This document shows, one piece after another, positions 21,478 to 31,139 of a DNA stretch of 64,000 bases (position 1 is the first letter of the stretch; the number at the start of each line of letters is the position of its first letter). The notes beneath the pieces were generated by a model. The model saw only the letters and a program-made list of their open reading frames with translations, had not been told where the DNA came from and did no database searches. Made by a program: the position numbers and the translations under genes. Origin of the DNA: Pilasporangium apinafurcum (taxonomy: Eukaryota > Oomycota > Peronosporomycetes > Pythiales > Pythiaceae); contig BCKE01000060.1 of the NCBI GenBank assembly GCA_001600495.1, forward strand, positions 124,001 to 188,000, written 5' to 3'.

Positions 21478-24021
21478 ATGCAGGGAAATTACGGCGGATA
21501 CGATCAGCAATACGGTCAACAGCAGCAGCAGCAACAGCAGTATGGCCAACAACAAGGCGGATATGACCAGTACGGCCAGCAACAGCAGCAATATGGTCAC
21601 CCACAGGGAGGATATGATCAATATGGTCAGCAGCAACAAGGTGGATACGATCAATACGGTCAGCAGCAGCAGCAGTATGGTCAGCACACTGCAGCGGCGG
21701 GCATACAACCTCAGGAGTGGGATTTCCATGCCAACGAAGCGAAAGATGGTATTCGTTTCTCCTGGAACAGCTGGCCGTGCACGAAGCTGGAGCAGACGCG
21801 ATGTGTGATCCCCATCGGCTGTCTCTACCAGCCGCTGAAGCCGATCGAAGGCATTCCCCCAGCAGTGGAATATGATCCAATTCACTGCAAATCGTGTATG
21901 GCCGTGTTGAACCCGTTCTGCCAGGTGGATTTCGTGTCGAAACTCTGGGTTTGTCCGTTTTGCGTCACACGTAACCATTTCCCCCCACACTATGCGGAAA
22001 ACATCACGCAGGAGAATCTGCCAGCGGAATTGATCCCACAGTACACGACGCTCGAGTATGAACTGCAGAACCGACAGGCAGGGCCACCAGTGTTTGTATT
22101 TTGTATTGACACATGTATTCCTGAGGATGAGCTGGAAGAACTGAAGGATTCAATTCAGCAGACTCTCAACCAATTGCCTCCAGATGCGCTCATTGGGTTG
22201 GTGACCTTTGGTACGATGGTGCATGTTCATGAATTGGGCTTTGCGGAAGTCCCCAAATCGCACGTTTTTCGTGGGAACAAGGACTTTACGTCTCAACAGG
22301 TGCATGACATGCTGGGACTTTCGACGTTGAACCGCTCCAAGGCACCAACGCATATGCAGCAGCAACAACAACAACAACAGGCCAGCAGTATTTCCCGCTT
22401 CTTGCTGCCAGTTTTCGAGTGTGGTTTTAATCTGGAATCCATCCTGGAAGACCTGCAAAAGGATCCATGGCCTGTTGCAGCCGACCAGCGTCCTCAACGA
22501 TGCACGGGTGTGGCTCTGTCGGTATGTGTGGGGCTTTTGGAAGCCACTTATCGTGGTCAAGGTGCACGTATTATGATGTTTGTCGGCGGTCCACCGACTG
22601 TTGGCCCAGGCAGCATCGTCAACCGTGACCGGAAAGAAGACATTCGCTCGCACACAGATTTGCAAAAGGACAACGCGCCATTGACGAAGAAAGCGCTGGC
22701 ACACTACAGCGAGATCGCAAACCGCTGTGTGACGTCGAATCACGTGGTCGATATCTTTGCCTGTTCGCTTGATCAAAGTGGTGTGATGGAAATGAAATCT
22801 TGTGTACAGAAGACGGGTGGTGTCATTGTTTTGGCCGACTCCTTTGGCCAGTCAGTGTTCCGTGAATCATTCCGTCGCATGTTTAGCAAATTCTCGGATG
22901 AAGCTGCGGATTGTGATAAGGACCACTTGACTATGGCGTTCGCTGCAACAATTGAAGTGTTAACGAGTCGGGAATTTAAGGTCGCGGGCGCTATTGGGCC
23001 GTGTGCAGCACTGAAGCGCCAAGGAGCGGCACCAAAGAATGTGTCGGAAGTAGAAATTGGTATCGGAGGTACCAACACTTGGTCCATGGGCGGCATCGAC
23101 CCGAACACGACGCTTGCACTCTACTTTGACATTTCGAACCAAGCCGCACTTGCCCCTGGAAAAGGCAGATATATTCAGCTTATCACACGGTACCAGCACG
23201 CCAGTGGCCGGTATCGAACACGCGTGACAACAATCTGCGGACCATGGACCGTCGATCCGAACGATACGACTTCCCTGGGTAGAGGCTTCGATCAAGAAGC
23301 AGCTGCGGTGTTGTTGGCTCGTATTGCTGTACATCGATCCGAGCAGGGTGAAGAGCAGCTGGATATCATGCGTTGGATTGATCGGTCATTGATCCGTTTG
23401 GCGGCACGATTCGCCGATTACCGAAAGGACGATCCGTCGAGTTTCCGCTTGTCGCCGGAATTCTCCATCTTCCCGCAGTTCATGTTCCATCTACGAAGAT
23501 CGCAGTTCCTGACAGTCTTTGGTTACTCACCCGATGAAAGTTCGTATTACCGTCATTGCTTGTTGCGTGAGAGCACAACGAACTCACTCGTGATGATCCA
23601 GCCGTCACTGCTATCATACTCATTTAATGGGCCGCCTGTACCTGCGCTGTTGGATGCTGCCAGTGTCCGATCTGATACCATTTTGCTGCTTGACTCGTTC
23701 TTTTACGTCGTGGTGTTCCATGGCGACACTATTGCTGCGTGGCGTGACCAGAAATTCCACGAAGACCCAGCGCATATTAATTTCAAGAACTTGCTCGAGG
23801 CTCCGCAGGCAGACGCGCAACTGATCATGGACTCGCGGTTCCCGGTGCCTCGGTACGTGGTTTGTGATCAGCACAAGAGTCAATCGCGTTTCCTCATGGC
23901 CAAACTCAATCCGTCGGTCACGCACAACAGCATGGATGGCCAGGGAGAAGTCATCTTTACTGATGACGTCAGTCTCAAAGTCTTCATGGAACACTTGATG
24001 AACTTGGCCGTCAAGTCGTAG
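21478..24021 (+). CDS. SEC23: COPII coat subunit Sec23
   Basis: Single exon, 847 residues from the ATG at 21478. After a low-complexity N-terminus come the Sec23 domains: a zinc finger (CKSC .. WVCPFC, about residues 133-158, with the typical [12 protein letters not shown] following), the trunk ([22 protein letters not shown]), the beta-sandwich and helical regions, and a C-terminal gelsolin domain (FPVPRYVVC, then [12 protein letters not shown]). Sec23 is the Sar1 GTPase-activating subunit of the inner COPII coat on ER exit sites. The first 70 or so residues are odd for Sec23: repeated [10 protein letters not shown] units with Gln runs, a pattern more usual in Sec24 or prion-like proteins. 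A second Gln run lies near 22359-22380. It is Sec23, not Sec24, because of the zinc-finger wording and the gelsolin ending. Confidence 0.97.
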   Translation: MQGNYGGYDQQYGQQQQQQQQYGQQQGGYDQYGQQQQQYGHPQGGYDQYGQQQQGGYDQYGQQQQQYGQHTAAAGIQPQEWDFHANEAKDGIRFSWNSWPCTKLEQTRCVIPIGCLYQPLKPIEGIPPAVEYDPIHCKSCMAVLNPFCQVDFVSKLWVCPFCVTRNHFPPHYAENITQENLPAELIPQYTTLEYELQNRQAGPPVFVFCIDTCIPEDELEELKDSIQQTLNQLPPDALIGLVTFGTMVHVHELGFAEVPKSHVFRGNKDFTSQQVHDMLGLSTLNRSKAPTHMQQQQQQQQASSISRFLLPVFECGFNLESILEDLQKDPWPVAADQRPQRCTGVALSVCVGLLEATYRGQGARIMMFVGGPPTVGPGSIVNRDRKEDIRSHTDLQKDNAPLTKKALAHYSEIANRCVTSNHVVDIFACSLDQSGVMEMKSCVQKTGGVIVLADSFGQSVFRESFRRMFSKFSDEAADCDKDHLTMAFAATIEVLTSREFKVAGAIGPCAALKRQGAAPKNVSEVEIGIGGTNTWSMGGIDPNTTLALYFDISNQAALAPGKGRYIQLITRYQHASGRYRTRVTTICGPWTVDPNDTTSLGRGFDQEAAAVLLARIAVHRSEQGEEQLDIMRWIDRSLIRLAARFADYRKDDPSSFRLSPEFSIFPQFMFHLRRSQFLTVFGYSPDESSYYRHCLLRESTTNSLVMIQPSLLSYSFNGPPVPALLDAASVRSDTILLLDSFFYVVVFHGDTIAAWRDQKFHEDPAHINFKNLLEAPQADAQLIMDSRFPVPRYVVCDQHKSQSRFLMAKLNPSVTHNSMDGQGEVIFTDDVSLKVFMEHLMNLAVKS

Positions 24022-24789
24022 TCATTTGGAGAACGTGAATGAAAAAAAACGACTATAAGGTCATAAATAAAGTCCATCAATATAGGTGAATGATTTGAAA
24101 TCGTGCATGCATATCCGATTGGTGCCTGGAAATTGTTGCATGCGTAATAGAATTTCATTATTTGAAAAATGTGAGTGCAGGATTAGCATGATAATCCTCA
24201 CGATGTAACTATATTAGATGAGCATGTCCGCCACCAAGTACTTAGGACTACGAAAAGAACTATGTGGCTAATGCTCAGCACGGTTGAATTATATGGCATC
24301 ATTAGCTGAACCAACATCAGCCAATTTGTTGTATATAAATGGTAAAACGAATGTCAATAGACAGCTCATATCCAGACGAAGCAATTTGCTCTGGGCAAGA
24401 GCCCATTCATATCTGTGCATTTGCCGGATGAGTTCAAATGGCCAACAATTCTTCTCGGACAAGGTAGTTAGATTAGCTTGTTTCCTCCTTGAATGACTCT
24501 ACAACTAACCTCCTATATCTTCTTCTTTTTTGTTTGGTATTGAGTTCATACAATACCCAGGACGACAATCGGAGAATCAGTCAAGAATTGACCCCCAACA
24601 CGAACACAGAAAATAAGTGGACACAAACTTCACCACGACCGCTAACACAACTTCTTACTGGCGATTACCAGGATACGGCCTAACCGTGTGGACACGTTTG
24701 GAAAGTCGGTTGACTCCACCAATGCCCACCGATACTTTTCCTACACTCTATTCTCTTCCTACATCCTTTCTTCTTCGTTGTAGCTCTGG
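24022..24789. other. Intergenic, flank of the Fanzor remnant
   Basis: This holds the Sec23 3' flank and AT-rich DNA with short unrelated frames. The outer (3') end of the neighbouring Fanzor element may lie here, but I see no clear terminal repeat. Confidence 0.4.
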
Positions 24790-26240
24790 CGATCTTGGAA
24801 GTCCATGTAGGAGACATATAGTAAGTGTAAAGATGTTCTTTGACGCATTTATATCTCGTTTCCACGTGATCCTGCACTCGCTGCTGCTACAGCGGAGAAC
24901 CTGGCGGGGAAACTTGACGCCCCCACTTCCATCAGCATTTTTTGTCGGAAATGACGTCTCCTCAAGCTGCTGGTATCACTCAGAGTATCGCCGACTCGTG
25001 CAGTACTCGTCGGTCTGCAGCACGGTCTCACACTTTGCCAGCTCACGTGTGAACCGCTTCACAAGTCCATGTGTGTGACCCTTGATGAAGTCCTGTTGAC
25101 TCCAGTCACCAAGACCAATGCAAACCTGAGGACTTGGTGTGGATACCAACCGCTTTGCCAGATGTGCCAACGTCTTCCGACTAAATCTGGACTGAAGCAA
25201 ACGCCATTTACGAAATGGATGCGATGTGCAAAAGCTCACCAAGAAGTCGAAATGTCTCCACACATATTTGACGTTTGTCATATACTGCTGTATTGAACGA
25301 AGGCATCTCCCGGATAATACTTCCGTACTCATGTTCTCTCTTCTTCAATTTCTCGTGCCAGAACGTACATTTGTTCATCCCGGCGAGATGTCTGTACTCT
25401 CGCGTAGATATCTGTTGAATGTCGTACTGCTGGTTACTGACTCGCTTGCGTCGAATACCGTGCTTGCGTCTCTTCTTCCTTTTTTCCACGCTTCTTTCGC
25501 CGTTTCTGCTTCGACTCCTTCAGTTGATTCTGGTTGTGTTTTCTTCCGTTGCATTTCGCTTTCTTCTCTTCTACATCAACTTCTCGCACACGAAAGGCAG
25601 TGCAGAGCGAACGCATACCAGGGTCGACCTCAACAACAGTATCGGGAACGCAATTGTCAGGAGGTATTATCATATTTTCGTCTTTCTCTTTAGCGGGACG
25701 CTGCTGGAGATGTTCCTTCTTGAAAAAGATGTTTCTAGCAGCGTTGACATCTCTGTCAGTGAGGACACTCCAAGACTTTCTGATACCAAACATCTTGTTG
25801 AGAAGTTGCTTCTGTTCCTTCGTTGGATACAACTTCACTTTCAAGATGTTGTTTGGACTTGCTTTATCTATCTTGTATCGTTTGATCAGCGTGAACAATG
25901 ACTTGGATGCTATGCTCTTTACATATTTGTGCAAGGAGTCCGTATTCAAGTCGGTCTTGGACGGTAACCACAATCCTCGAGATCTACTTTTTACGTGCCA
26001 TTTCTACCAATCTGGACAGTCTTGACTTGCTGTCCTTGAGACTGGAACCACTGTTGATCTCCTCGGGCATGTAATGTCATTGACTTGCCTCCTTTCTTGA
26101 AAAGAAGGATAGTGGAGAAAAGATCTCATTGCGGAGAATTGATAACAAGTTTCTATGTCTATCGATAGGGAGAAAAAAGCATGTCAAAGTGTATCCCACC
26201 AGTGGGAGAAATGGGGGAATAAAGGTTAATCTTCGGAACC
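24790..26240 (-). mobile_element. Broken Fanzor (TnpB-like nuclease) element
   Basis: Minus-strand pieces in different frames carry the landmarks of the eukaryotic TnpB relative Fanzor. An N-terminal KLYPTKEQKQLLNKMFG block lies near 25790-25850. A first RuvC motif VEVDPGMRSLCTAF lies near 25590-25640. GLGDWSQ lies near 25095-25115 and TDEYCTS near 25000, followed by Cys pairs and WKRDINASKNI near 24830-24870. A start-like MPEEINSG lies near 26069. The coding part is interrupted in several places and is not functional as it stands. An RDVNAARNI block also sits between the N-terminal and RuvC pieces, out of normal order, suggesting rearrangement. The non-coding part at 26126-26229 recurs at 37432-37543. 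Fanzors are RNA-guided nucleases carried by mobile elements. Confidence 0.75.
26126..26229 (+). repeat. Dispersed repeat, copy 1 (Fanzor 5' flank)
   Basis: This shares an ordered set of blocks with 37432-37543: CTCATTGCGGAGAA, ATCGATAGGGA, an A-run with GCATGTCAAAGT, then GTGGGAGAAATG and GGGAATAAAGG. It lies just upstream of the Fanzor start on the minus strand, so it is probably the non-coding end of that element. Confidence 0.55.
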
Positions 26241-26623
26241 GTTGTGTGTGCTGCAGTGCGCTCCTTCGTCTCGATGGCCTCGTGGCTGTACTCACCCCGT
26301 CTCAAAGCGCTGTTGTCAGTATTAGCAAGATCATTCACCGATGGGACGTTCAGATTTGAACTCTCGTCAACATTTTGGAAAAATTGCGCTTTTTCTTTAT
26401 TCTTGTGTTTTGTAGATACCACATCTTCAATATGTTTTATGTCGGTGTCTTGAATCGGAGCGAGTACATCTTTAGCCATCAAAGAGATGCTGATAATATT
26501 AAAGCAAACCTGATCGAGCACTGCTCCAATTTGATAATTCGACTTGTCTATCGAGGCCATGGCAACATTCACGGCGCTACAAATGGTTTTGCAACTCCGC
26601 GAAAAATGTATCAGGAAATCCAA
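26240..26623 (-). other. Unassigned protein-like open frame
   Basis: A minus-strand frame of about 130 residues reads as a plausible polar, helical protein (for example MASIDKSNYQIGAVLDQV) and is open into the dispersed repeat. I recognise no family. There is no obvious start context and no partner exon. It may be a fragment captured next to the Fanzor remnant or part of a small unrecognised gene. Confidence 0.25.
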
Positions 26624-26959
26624 TAGTTCAGTGTGTTATTTAGCATTGCCGTCATTCCCAGTCGATTGACTTCAACTTCTTAACGAGATTGTTCAAATTG
26701 GACGAAATATCGCCGTAAATATAATGTCACACCACAATGATTACTTGTGAAGTTAATACATCAACGTAAATGGAGATCAAATCGTGATTTTTTTGAAAGC
26801 TTTTGCAGCTTGTTTTCATGCAAAAGCTACCAATTTAATATAGAGAAGACCATGAATACAAGTTAATCCCTCTCGTTTTTTCTTGCGTCAACGTACCAAG
26901 CCTTCTTCCTTAGTACTTCTTCGGGATGAAACTCTCAAGCATATGTATGCTATACCACA
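26624..26959. other. Intergenic, AT-rich
   Basis: Nothing is seen beyond AT-rich flanking sequence between the Fanzor-linked frame and the 3' end of the CCCH zinc-finger gene. Confidence 0.5.
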
Positions 26960-28858
26960 TTAAATGCGATGGACGCTTTCAAGCTGCTGGAGCGCCATCG
27001 CCAATTGCAGATGAGTACGTTCAGGAAACAGCATCATGTATTTGACTCCAACGTAGTCATCTTCATCAGCCAATCTACGCTTCTCGCTCTCATCGTGATA
27101 TCCCAAACACTTCGTACGCAGGCATTTCTGCAGGTGACGGCACTCCTTGGTACGGAAATACGGATTGTACCAGCAAACTTCAATGAACGAATGCGACATG
27201 TGACAGTTGAAGTTGGTGCAACGCTCCATGTATTCGCAAAGCTTCCTCTTATCGTTATCCATCCAATCCCAAATCAATCCCATGTCCACATGCACACAGG
27301 CGCAGTGGTCTAACTCACGCACTTCCGGTCCATAATAATGGTCTGGCTGAACGCACTTGATCCGCTTGTAGAGCGGATTGTACGCCATCACTTCCATATA
27401 GCTATGCGAATAATTGCAGCTCGAACCAGCGCAACTTTCACCCCCACGACACAGATTCGCCTTTTTCAGGCTTTTCATATGGTTCAGCATCCGCGAGAAT
27501 AATGTTTTCACAAGCGTTTCTGGCGGTGGGATACTGTCTCCGCGGCCGTAGTAAAAGTAATATCTCGGTGTATTTCCAATAAGTGTCGGGCTTGTCCTAT
27601 CCGCCACGGCTCCAGAATAACTTGGACGACGGACATCAATTTCTGGAGGACTCGATGGTGATAAATTGTTGTCTAATTCTGATTCCATCGAAGAAGCCCA
27701 ATCTGAAGGACAAGTCCGTGACGTGCGAGGTTTAATAATAACAACAGTTTCTTTCTTTTGGTGCTGGGGATCACTAGCAGCCTCTTTCTTTTGGTCCTGG
27801 GGATCAACAGCAGCTTCTTTCTTTTGGTCCTGGGGATCAACACCAGCTTCTTTCTTTTGATACTGGGGTTCAATTTCAAGTTCTTTCTTTTGGTACTGGG
27901 GTTCAATTTCAACTTTTCCTTGCACTTTTTGATTTTCATAGGCTTTTAAAGCTTCATACGCAGCTGGAAGAGTTTCATAAAGAGCTCCAATAGCTCCACA
28001 GAGTTCAATGAGCTTGAAATTACTGAGTGGATCTGCATTATGCGAGCCCCAATTGCCGATATTGAGAATGGAGTAGCACGCGCCTATTAACCGTCGCGAC
28101 TCCGTATCCAGTGAAGGATTCGCCCTTTTCCCAGTATCTCCATTCATACTCGATGGGCTCGCAGCTTGATTGTTGGTATCCGTTTTATATCGTTGAATAG
28201 CAATGAGATAATTCTTTAAATCCGTCGAAATGCGATCTTCGAGTGATCCACCTTGATAAGCATTGCCCAGTACCATATGTACTTTCAAGACATCCATATA
28301 AGTCGTAAAGAGCAAATGGAAATTAGTGCAGAGTTCGTTTCCGTTCTTTCTCTCTATCGCGCGTTGTATATCTTTAAACAGTCGTCCCGCTTTGCTACGC
28401 ATGTTGTCGTCCGCAATCCAGTCGACGAGTCCTTTCAAAACCGTTTGCGAAAATGTCCCATCAATTAGTTTGTCAATAACCGTTGCTTTTGAGGCGTTTG
28501 AGTATTCATCCACCAATTGCGCATGCTCCTTGATCACAAAGTTATGAATCTGATCAATCATCTCCATATCCTTCGCGTAGATCTCATTTACAATCGTTTG
28601 CAGGTGATCGCGGCGCGTCGAACGCTTGTTATCCAGAAAGCTTCGTAGGTTTGTAGCACTGATTTCTAATAGGTTCTCTTGTGTATATTCTCTCGGTTCA
28701 TGCCAAGGATTTTCAAAATCATTGGTGGTCGTGGTGGCCGTGATGGAATGGTTCAAAAGTCGCAATATTTCCAACCGCTGATCCGTTGAAGAAGTAGAAG
28801 AAGTAGAAGACGAGCCAATCGAGACATCGCCGGGTTCGCTATGAGAGTCTTCCTCCAT
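26960..28858 (-). CDS. CCCH-type zinc-finger protein with 11-residue tandem repeat
   Basis: Single exon, 632 residues, ATG at 28858. The N-terminal half (about residues 40-310) is predicted helical and has no family I recognise. Residues about 310-365 hold five copies of an 11-residue repeat built on EPQYQKKE / DPQDQKKE. The C-terminal 150 residues carry at least two CCCH-like fingers joined by a repeated linker: CAGSSCNYSHSYMEVMAYNP, then CEYMERC .. CHMSHSFIEV with YNPYF, then ECRHLQKCLRTKC .. H. Fingers of this kind usually bind RNA, and that is the best guess for function. The odd points are the long helical N-terminus and the minisatellite-like repeat in coding sequence. Confidence 0.75.
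   Translation of the reverse strand: MEEDSHSEPGDVSIGSSSTSSTSSTDQRLEILRLLNHSITATTTTNDFENPWHEPREYTQENLLEISATNLRSFLDNKRSTRRDHLQTIVNEIYAKDMEMIDQIHNFVIKEHAQLVDEYSNASKATVIDKLIDGTFSQTVLKGLVDWIADDNMRSKAGRLFKDIQRAIERKNGNELCTNFHLLFTTYMDVLKVHMVLGNAYQGGSLEDRISTDLKNYLIAIQRYKTDTNNQAASPSSMNGDTGKRANPSLDTESRRLIGACYSILNIGNWGSHNADPLSNFKLIELCGAIGALYETLPAAYEALKAYENQKVQGKVEIEPQYQKKELEIEPQYQKKEAGVDPQDQKKEAAVDPQDQKKEAASDPQHQKKETVVIIKPRTSRTCPSDWASSMESELDNNLSPSSPPEIDVRRPSYSGAVADRTSPTLIGNTPRYYFYYGRGDSIPPPETLVKTLFSRMLNHMKSLKKANLCRGGESCAGSSCNYSHSYMEVMAYNPLYKRIKCVQPDHYYGPEVRELDHCACVHVDMGLIWDWMDNDKRKLCEYMERCTNFNCHMSHSFIEVCWYNPYFRTKECRHLQKCLRTKCLGYHDESEKRRLADEDDYVGVKYMMLFPERTHLQLAMALQQLESVHRI
27745..27932 (-). repeat. 33-bp tandem repeat inside the CCCH gene
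   Basis: Five consecutive 33-bp units encode 11 residues each (core PQ-QKKE with flanking acidic residues). Neighbouring units differ by a few bases, such as Tyr, Asp or His at the variable position. The frame is kept in all copies. Confidence 0.75.
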
Positions 28859-29374
28859 GATGTCTTGGTAAAATTGAAAGAAAATGAGATGTGTGTACTA
28901 CTTCTTTCCAGTGTCCACTTGTTCCCTTCAGTGTGCACTTGTTCCCTCCAACGTCCACCTCTTGAAATTCCCAACTGTGAACCCACTCGTGTGAAGGTAC
29001 AAATTAAACCAGGATATATCCTAGAATAAGGTGGTACATACTCCTTTCAAAATTCTGACGGCACATTTTTTGTTTCTATATAGTGCACCTGGGTGCTTCG
29101 AATGGAGCAAGAAATTGGTGGTTTCAATATCCAAATGGCATGTGTTTAACTTCATCTACTCAGATTGAAAAAAAAGGAAACAAACAAAATATAGGGTGTT
29201 CGAAGCCTTGCACGTCGTGTCTCTTCACTTGGAAGGATCTTTGAAACAGATGCACCCGCCAAAACGAATAATAGTTACATTTTTCTGTAAAGTCCACTAT
29301 TTGGATGGTATAGTTTGGCGCGAAAGAGTGATGGTCAACGGAAACCAGGAGAGAAAATCAAGCCAAGAAAGAAA
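28859..29374. other. Divergent intergenic region
   Basis: This is the shared 5' space of the CCCH gene (minus) and the unrecognised gene starting at 29375 (plus). A short imperfect direct repeat with the core CACTTGTTCCCT lies at about 28911-28950. Nothing else is seen. Confidence 0.5.
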
Positions 29375-31104
29375 ATGACACGACGAACGTCGTTGCTTTA
29401 TGAAGCATCAGAGGGAGTCGATGGGGAAGATGAAGAAGAGCGCATCGTGTACTACGATTTAGATGCAGGTTCACGACGGACGAGTCTGTTGCTATCTCCG
29501 GATCCGGTGCGAAAATCGCCTTCCCAGCGGCCGAGACAACAAAAATCTAATCGAGCAACTACAGGTCGACAGCGAGATGGACGGCCAAACACAACGATTC
29601 TTGAACGACCAAAGGAAATTTTCCATGGTCAACAAATATTTAACTTAGGTAAGACTTGTACCATAAAGGTACAATGTCTACGATACACTGACGTGCGACT
29701 TGGGGTATTACTTAATGTGCAGATGGTAGTGATGGAGAAGAGGACGGGCATGACACAGACGACGAGATCAATCCATTTGCATCACTGTTGAAACCTGTTG
29801 CCCCCATGCCTTCATCTACGAAAGTGAAGAATAAAGTAACGAAATCGAATCCGAAACACGTGCGAGTAACACCTCCACAAAGAAGTGAGAAACCTTCAGA
29901 AAGCAGTACCAGCAAGGATTCACCGCCATCAGCGAGACAGAAATTTGCACAGCAATTAAGTACGAAGAGCATTGAAACTGTGACAACGAGACTGAGTTTT
30001 GAGTCAGCTAGTGCACGACCAGCACGTTGGGACAACACATCGATGCGATCTGTAGATGCCACCTATCGAAGGAAGTCTGTCAATTTTCCAGTCAAACAAC
30101 CAACCAACAAGCCACTCAATGCATCCAGCAGGTGCATTTTACTCCAGCATTACGCCCATATATATATACGTATATTGTAACTTGACTAACATCATCAACT
30201 GATGGCATTTGTGGTTGCTAGGCGGAAATCATTCCCTGTACACCTACAAAAGCGGATGTTCAGTTTAGAAGGAAATGCAGAGGAAGAGGGAAGAACATCA
30301 AAGAAACGCAGGCTGTCTGATGTTCTTCATCGAGCAACAGTGCTATCTCAGCAAAAGACTGCTGAGCACGATCCACCATTGTCTCAGGTATATATCTGTT
30401 GCAGTAACAGTGATATCATGGGTGAATTGCTAACCTCGACCATTGGATAGAATGACCACACTGGTGCAGCTGAGACTGCGGAGTATGAAGATGTAATAGT
30501 TGACACCGAGCATCAAATGCGAGCGGAATCATTTGACACTCAATTTTTTTCGCCAACCAAAGCCAACGGTTCGAATTTGCCTAATCGGAAGTATAAGCCT
30601 GACGCTGTGATATCAAAGATACGAGGCGACATTGGGGAATCAATTCGAAAGGCTATCCGTAAAACGAATCGTGATCTCACATTGTTACGATCACATGGGC
30701 AAAATTTACTTCAGAAGGAGGCTCGGCGTCATAGTATTGGAATGATGGATTCCATTCAAGATCGACCGCATGTTATTGTGTGCCTTCGACATCTTCTCCC
30801 GGAACTAAATGTAATTACATTCGATACACAGATCCATTCCATCAGTCCGGAGTTGGAGAAGCAGCATTCCAGGATCGTTTCGGCTGAACCAGGAAAAATC
30901 CGCATTCAATCGGTTTTTTCACCACAAATCGTACATTCATTGAAGTTGACACCGAAAACACTTGTGAAAGTATACACACCATTCCATTTTCTAGAGAAAA
31001 AGGCTGCAGTGGGATCCAACAATAGTATATCAACTTGGCTCTTGGTCAGCACGAACTTGTCGGAGATTGTGGATGAAAATCATGATTGCCCACACGAACC
31101 CTGA
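29375..31104 (+). CDS. Unrecognised basic protein, possible SPIDR-like C-terminus
   Basis: Four exons: 29375-29648, 29723-30131, 30222-30387 and 30451-31104, with GT..AG introns of 63-90 bp and consistent phases, giving 500 residues. The first 300 residues are low-complexity, rich in Ser, Arg, Lys and acidic runs, as in nuclear scaffold proteins. The last 170 are ordered and end in what looks like beta strands: RIQSVFSPQIVHSLKLTPKT followed by VKVYTPFHFL and WLLVSTNLSEIV. That ending faintly recalls the C-terminal fold of the DNA-repair scaffold SPIDR, but I would not name it on this alone. The gene converges on its neighbour with only 35 bp between stop codons. Confidence 0.6.
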
Positions 31105-31139
31105 GCTCTATTTGTCTTATTGGCAAGAAGCTGGTACTA

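Noticed and set aside
21320-21990. Repetitive Val/Leu- and Ala/His-rich minus-strand frames at the Sec23 N-terminus
   Set aside because: They are complements of the CAG/CAA-rich coding repeat, not genes.
22150-22776. A 208-residue minus-strand frame opposite Sec23
   Set aside because: It mirrors conserved Sec23 codons and carries no motif.
21478-24021. Reading this gene as Sec24 because of its Gln-rich N-terminus
   Set aside because: The zinc-finger wording, trunk motifs and gelsolin ending are those of Sec23.
27745-27932. CRISPR-like array
   Set aside because: The repeats are in-frame coding units with no spacers, in a eukaryotic gene.
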